DNA of 64,000 bases, from positions 1-64,000 of the forward strand of contig NZ_LAJH01000028.1 of the NCBI RefSeq assembly GCF_001292625.1, read 5' to 3'. Both the position numbers and the translations under genes were made by a program. Origin of the DNA: Shimia sp. SK013 (GTDB taxonomy: Bacteria > Pseudomonadota > Alphaproteobacteria > Rhodobacterales > Rhodobacteraceae). Positions 63,997-64,000 of the stretch are shown one piece after another. Each line of letters opens with the position of its first letter. The stretch's first letter is position 1. The notes beneath the pieces were generated by a model. The model had not been told where the DNA came from, ran no database searches, and saw nothing but the letters and a program-made list of their open reading frames with translations.

Positions 63997-64000
63997 TGAT

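Noticed and set aside
63983-64000. 3' end of a 16S rRNA gene (GGAGGTGAT resembles the reverse complement of its end)
   Set aside because: hemJ starts at 63916, leaving no room for the spacer, tRNAs or 23S gene; a strong SD explains it better.
1-64000. tRNA, rRNA or CRISPR
   Set aside because: No cloverleaf-like sequence, rRNA segment or regularly spaced direct repeats were found on reading.

Overview
The window looks like chromosomal DNA of a marine alphaproteobacterium of the family Rhodobacteraceae (Roseobacter group). The evidence is the leftward gene order hemJ-rho-mnmE-mnmG-rsmG-parA-parB with two perfect parS sites, the nearby hrcA-grpE, rph-rdgB-hemW and mutS genes, the closely packed GC-rich genes, and the style of the secreted RTX proteins. 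No species can be named from sequence alone. The order mnmE-mnmG-rsmG-parAB usually lies near the replication origin; no rRNA, tRNA or CRISPR was seen.

Layout. 1-0.45 kb: N-terminal part of a P4-type tyrosine integrase that runs off the left edge, marking the edge of a probable integrated element. 0.9-16.5 kb: accessory envelope and secretion genes: an SCP2 protein, UDP-glucose dehydrogenase, a DUF2793 fibre-like protein, a GT2 glycosyltransferase, a secreted M10 (serralysin-type) RTX protease, an unusual permease-VCBS-UnbV fusion, a sulfotransferase, a secreted tail-fibre-like protein with a small secreted neighbour, and two tandem secreted Sel1-repeat proteins. 16.6-28.1 kb: a near-complete type II secretion system (gspO divergent from gspGHIJKLM, then gspC and gspDEF) with an oppositely oriented TPR lipoprotein between gspM and gspC. 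28.1-44.5 kb: a polysaccharide locus with manC, an initiating sugar-phosphate transferase, a KpsT/KpsE/KpsM-like ABC exporter, two GT4-type glycosyltransferases, a second large RTX protein, two sulfotransferases (one internally deleted) and rmlCBDA. 44.6-48.1 kb: an orphan sulfotransferase-like/aminotransferase pair, msrA and a PfkB kinase. 48.2-63.9 kb: housekeeping genes.

How the genes fit together. Ugd (UDP-glucuronate), ManC (GDP-mannose) and RmlABCD (dTDP-rhamnose) supply three sugars. A WcaJ/ExoY-like transferase loads the first sugar on undecaprenyl phosphate, glycosyltransferases extend, and a Kps-like ABC system can export. The PAPS-dependent sulfotransferases suggest, but do not prove, that the polymer is sulfated. 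Around this lie surface or secreted proteins. The two RTX proteins have a matching C-terminal ~450-residue region but different N-terminal domains; their type I exporter is not in the window. The type II system could export the signal-peptide proteins nearby, but no substrate can be assigned from sequence.

The most interesting items are the permease-VCBS-UnbV fusion, the TPR lipoprotein that could be a pilotin for the type II secretin, the shared C-terminal module of the RTX proteins, the parS sites embedded in coding sequence, a terminator hairpin that also holds a ribosome-binding site, and a perfect 16-bp palindrome upstream of the glycan-initiating transferase.
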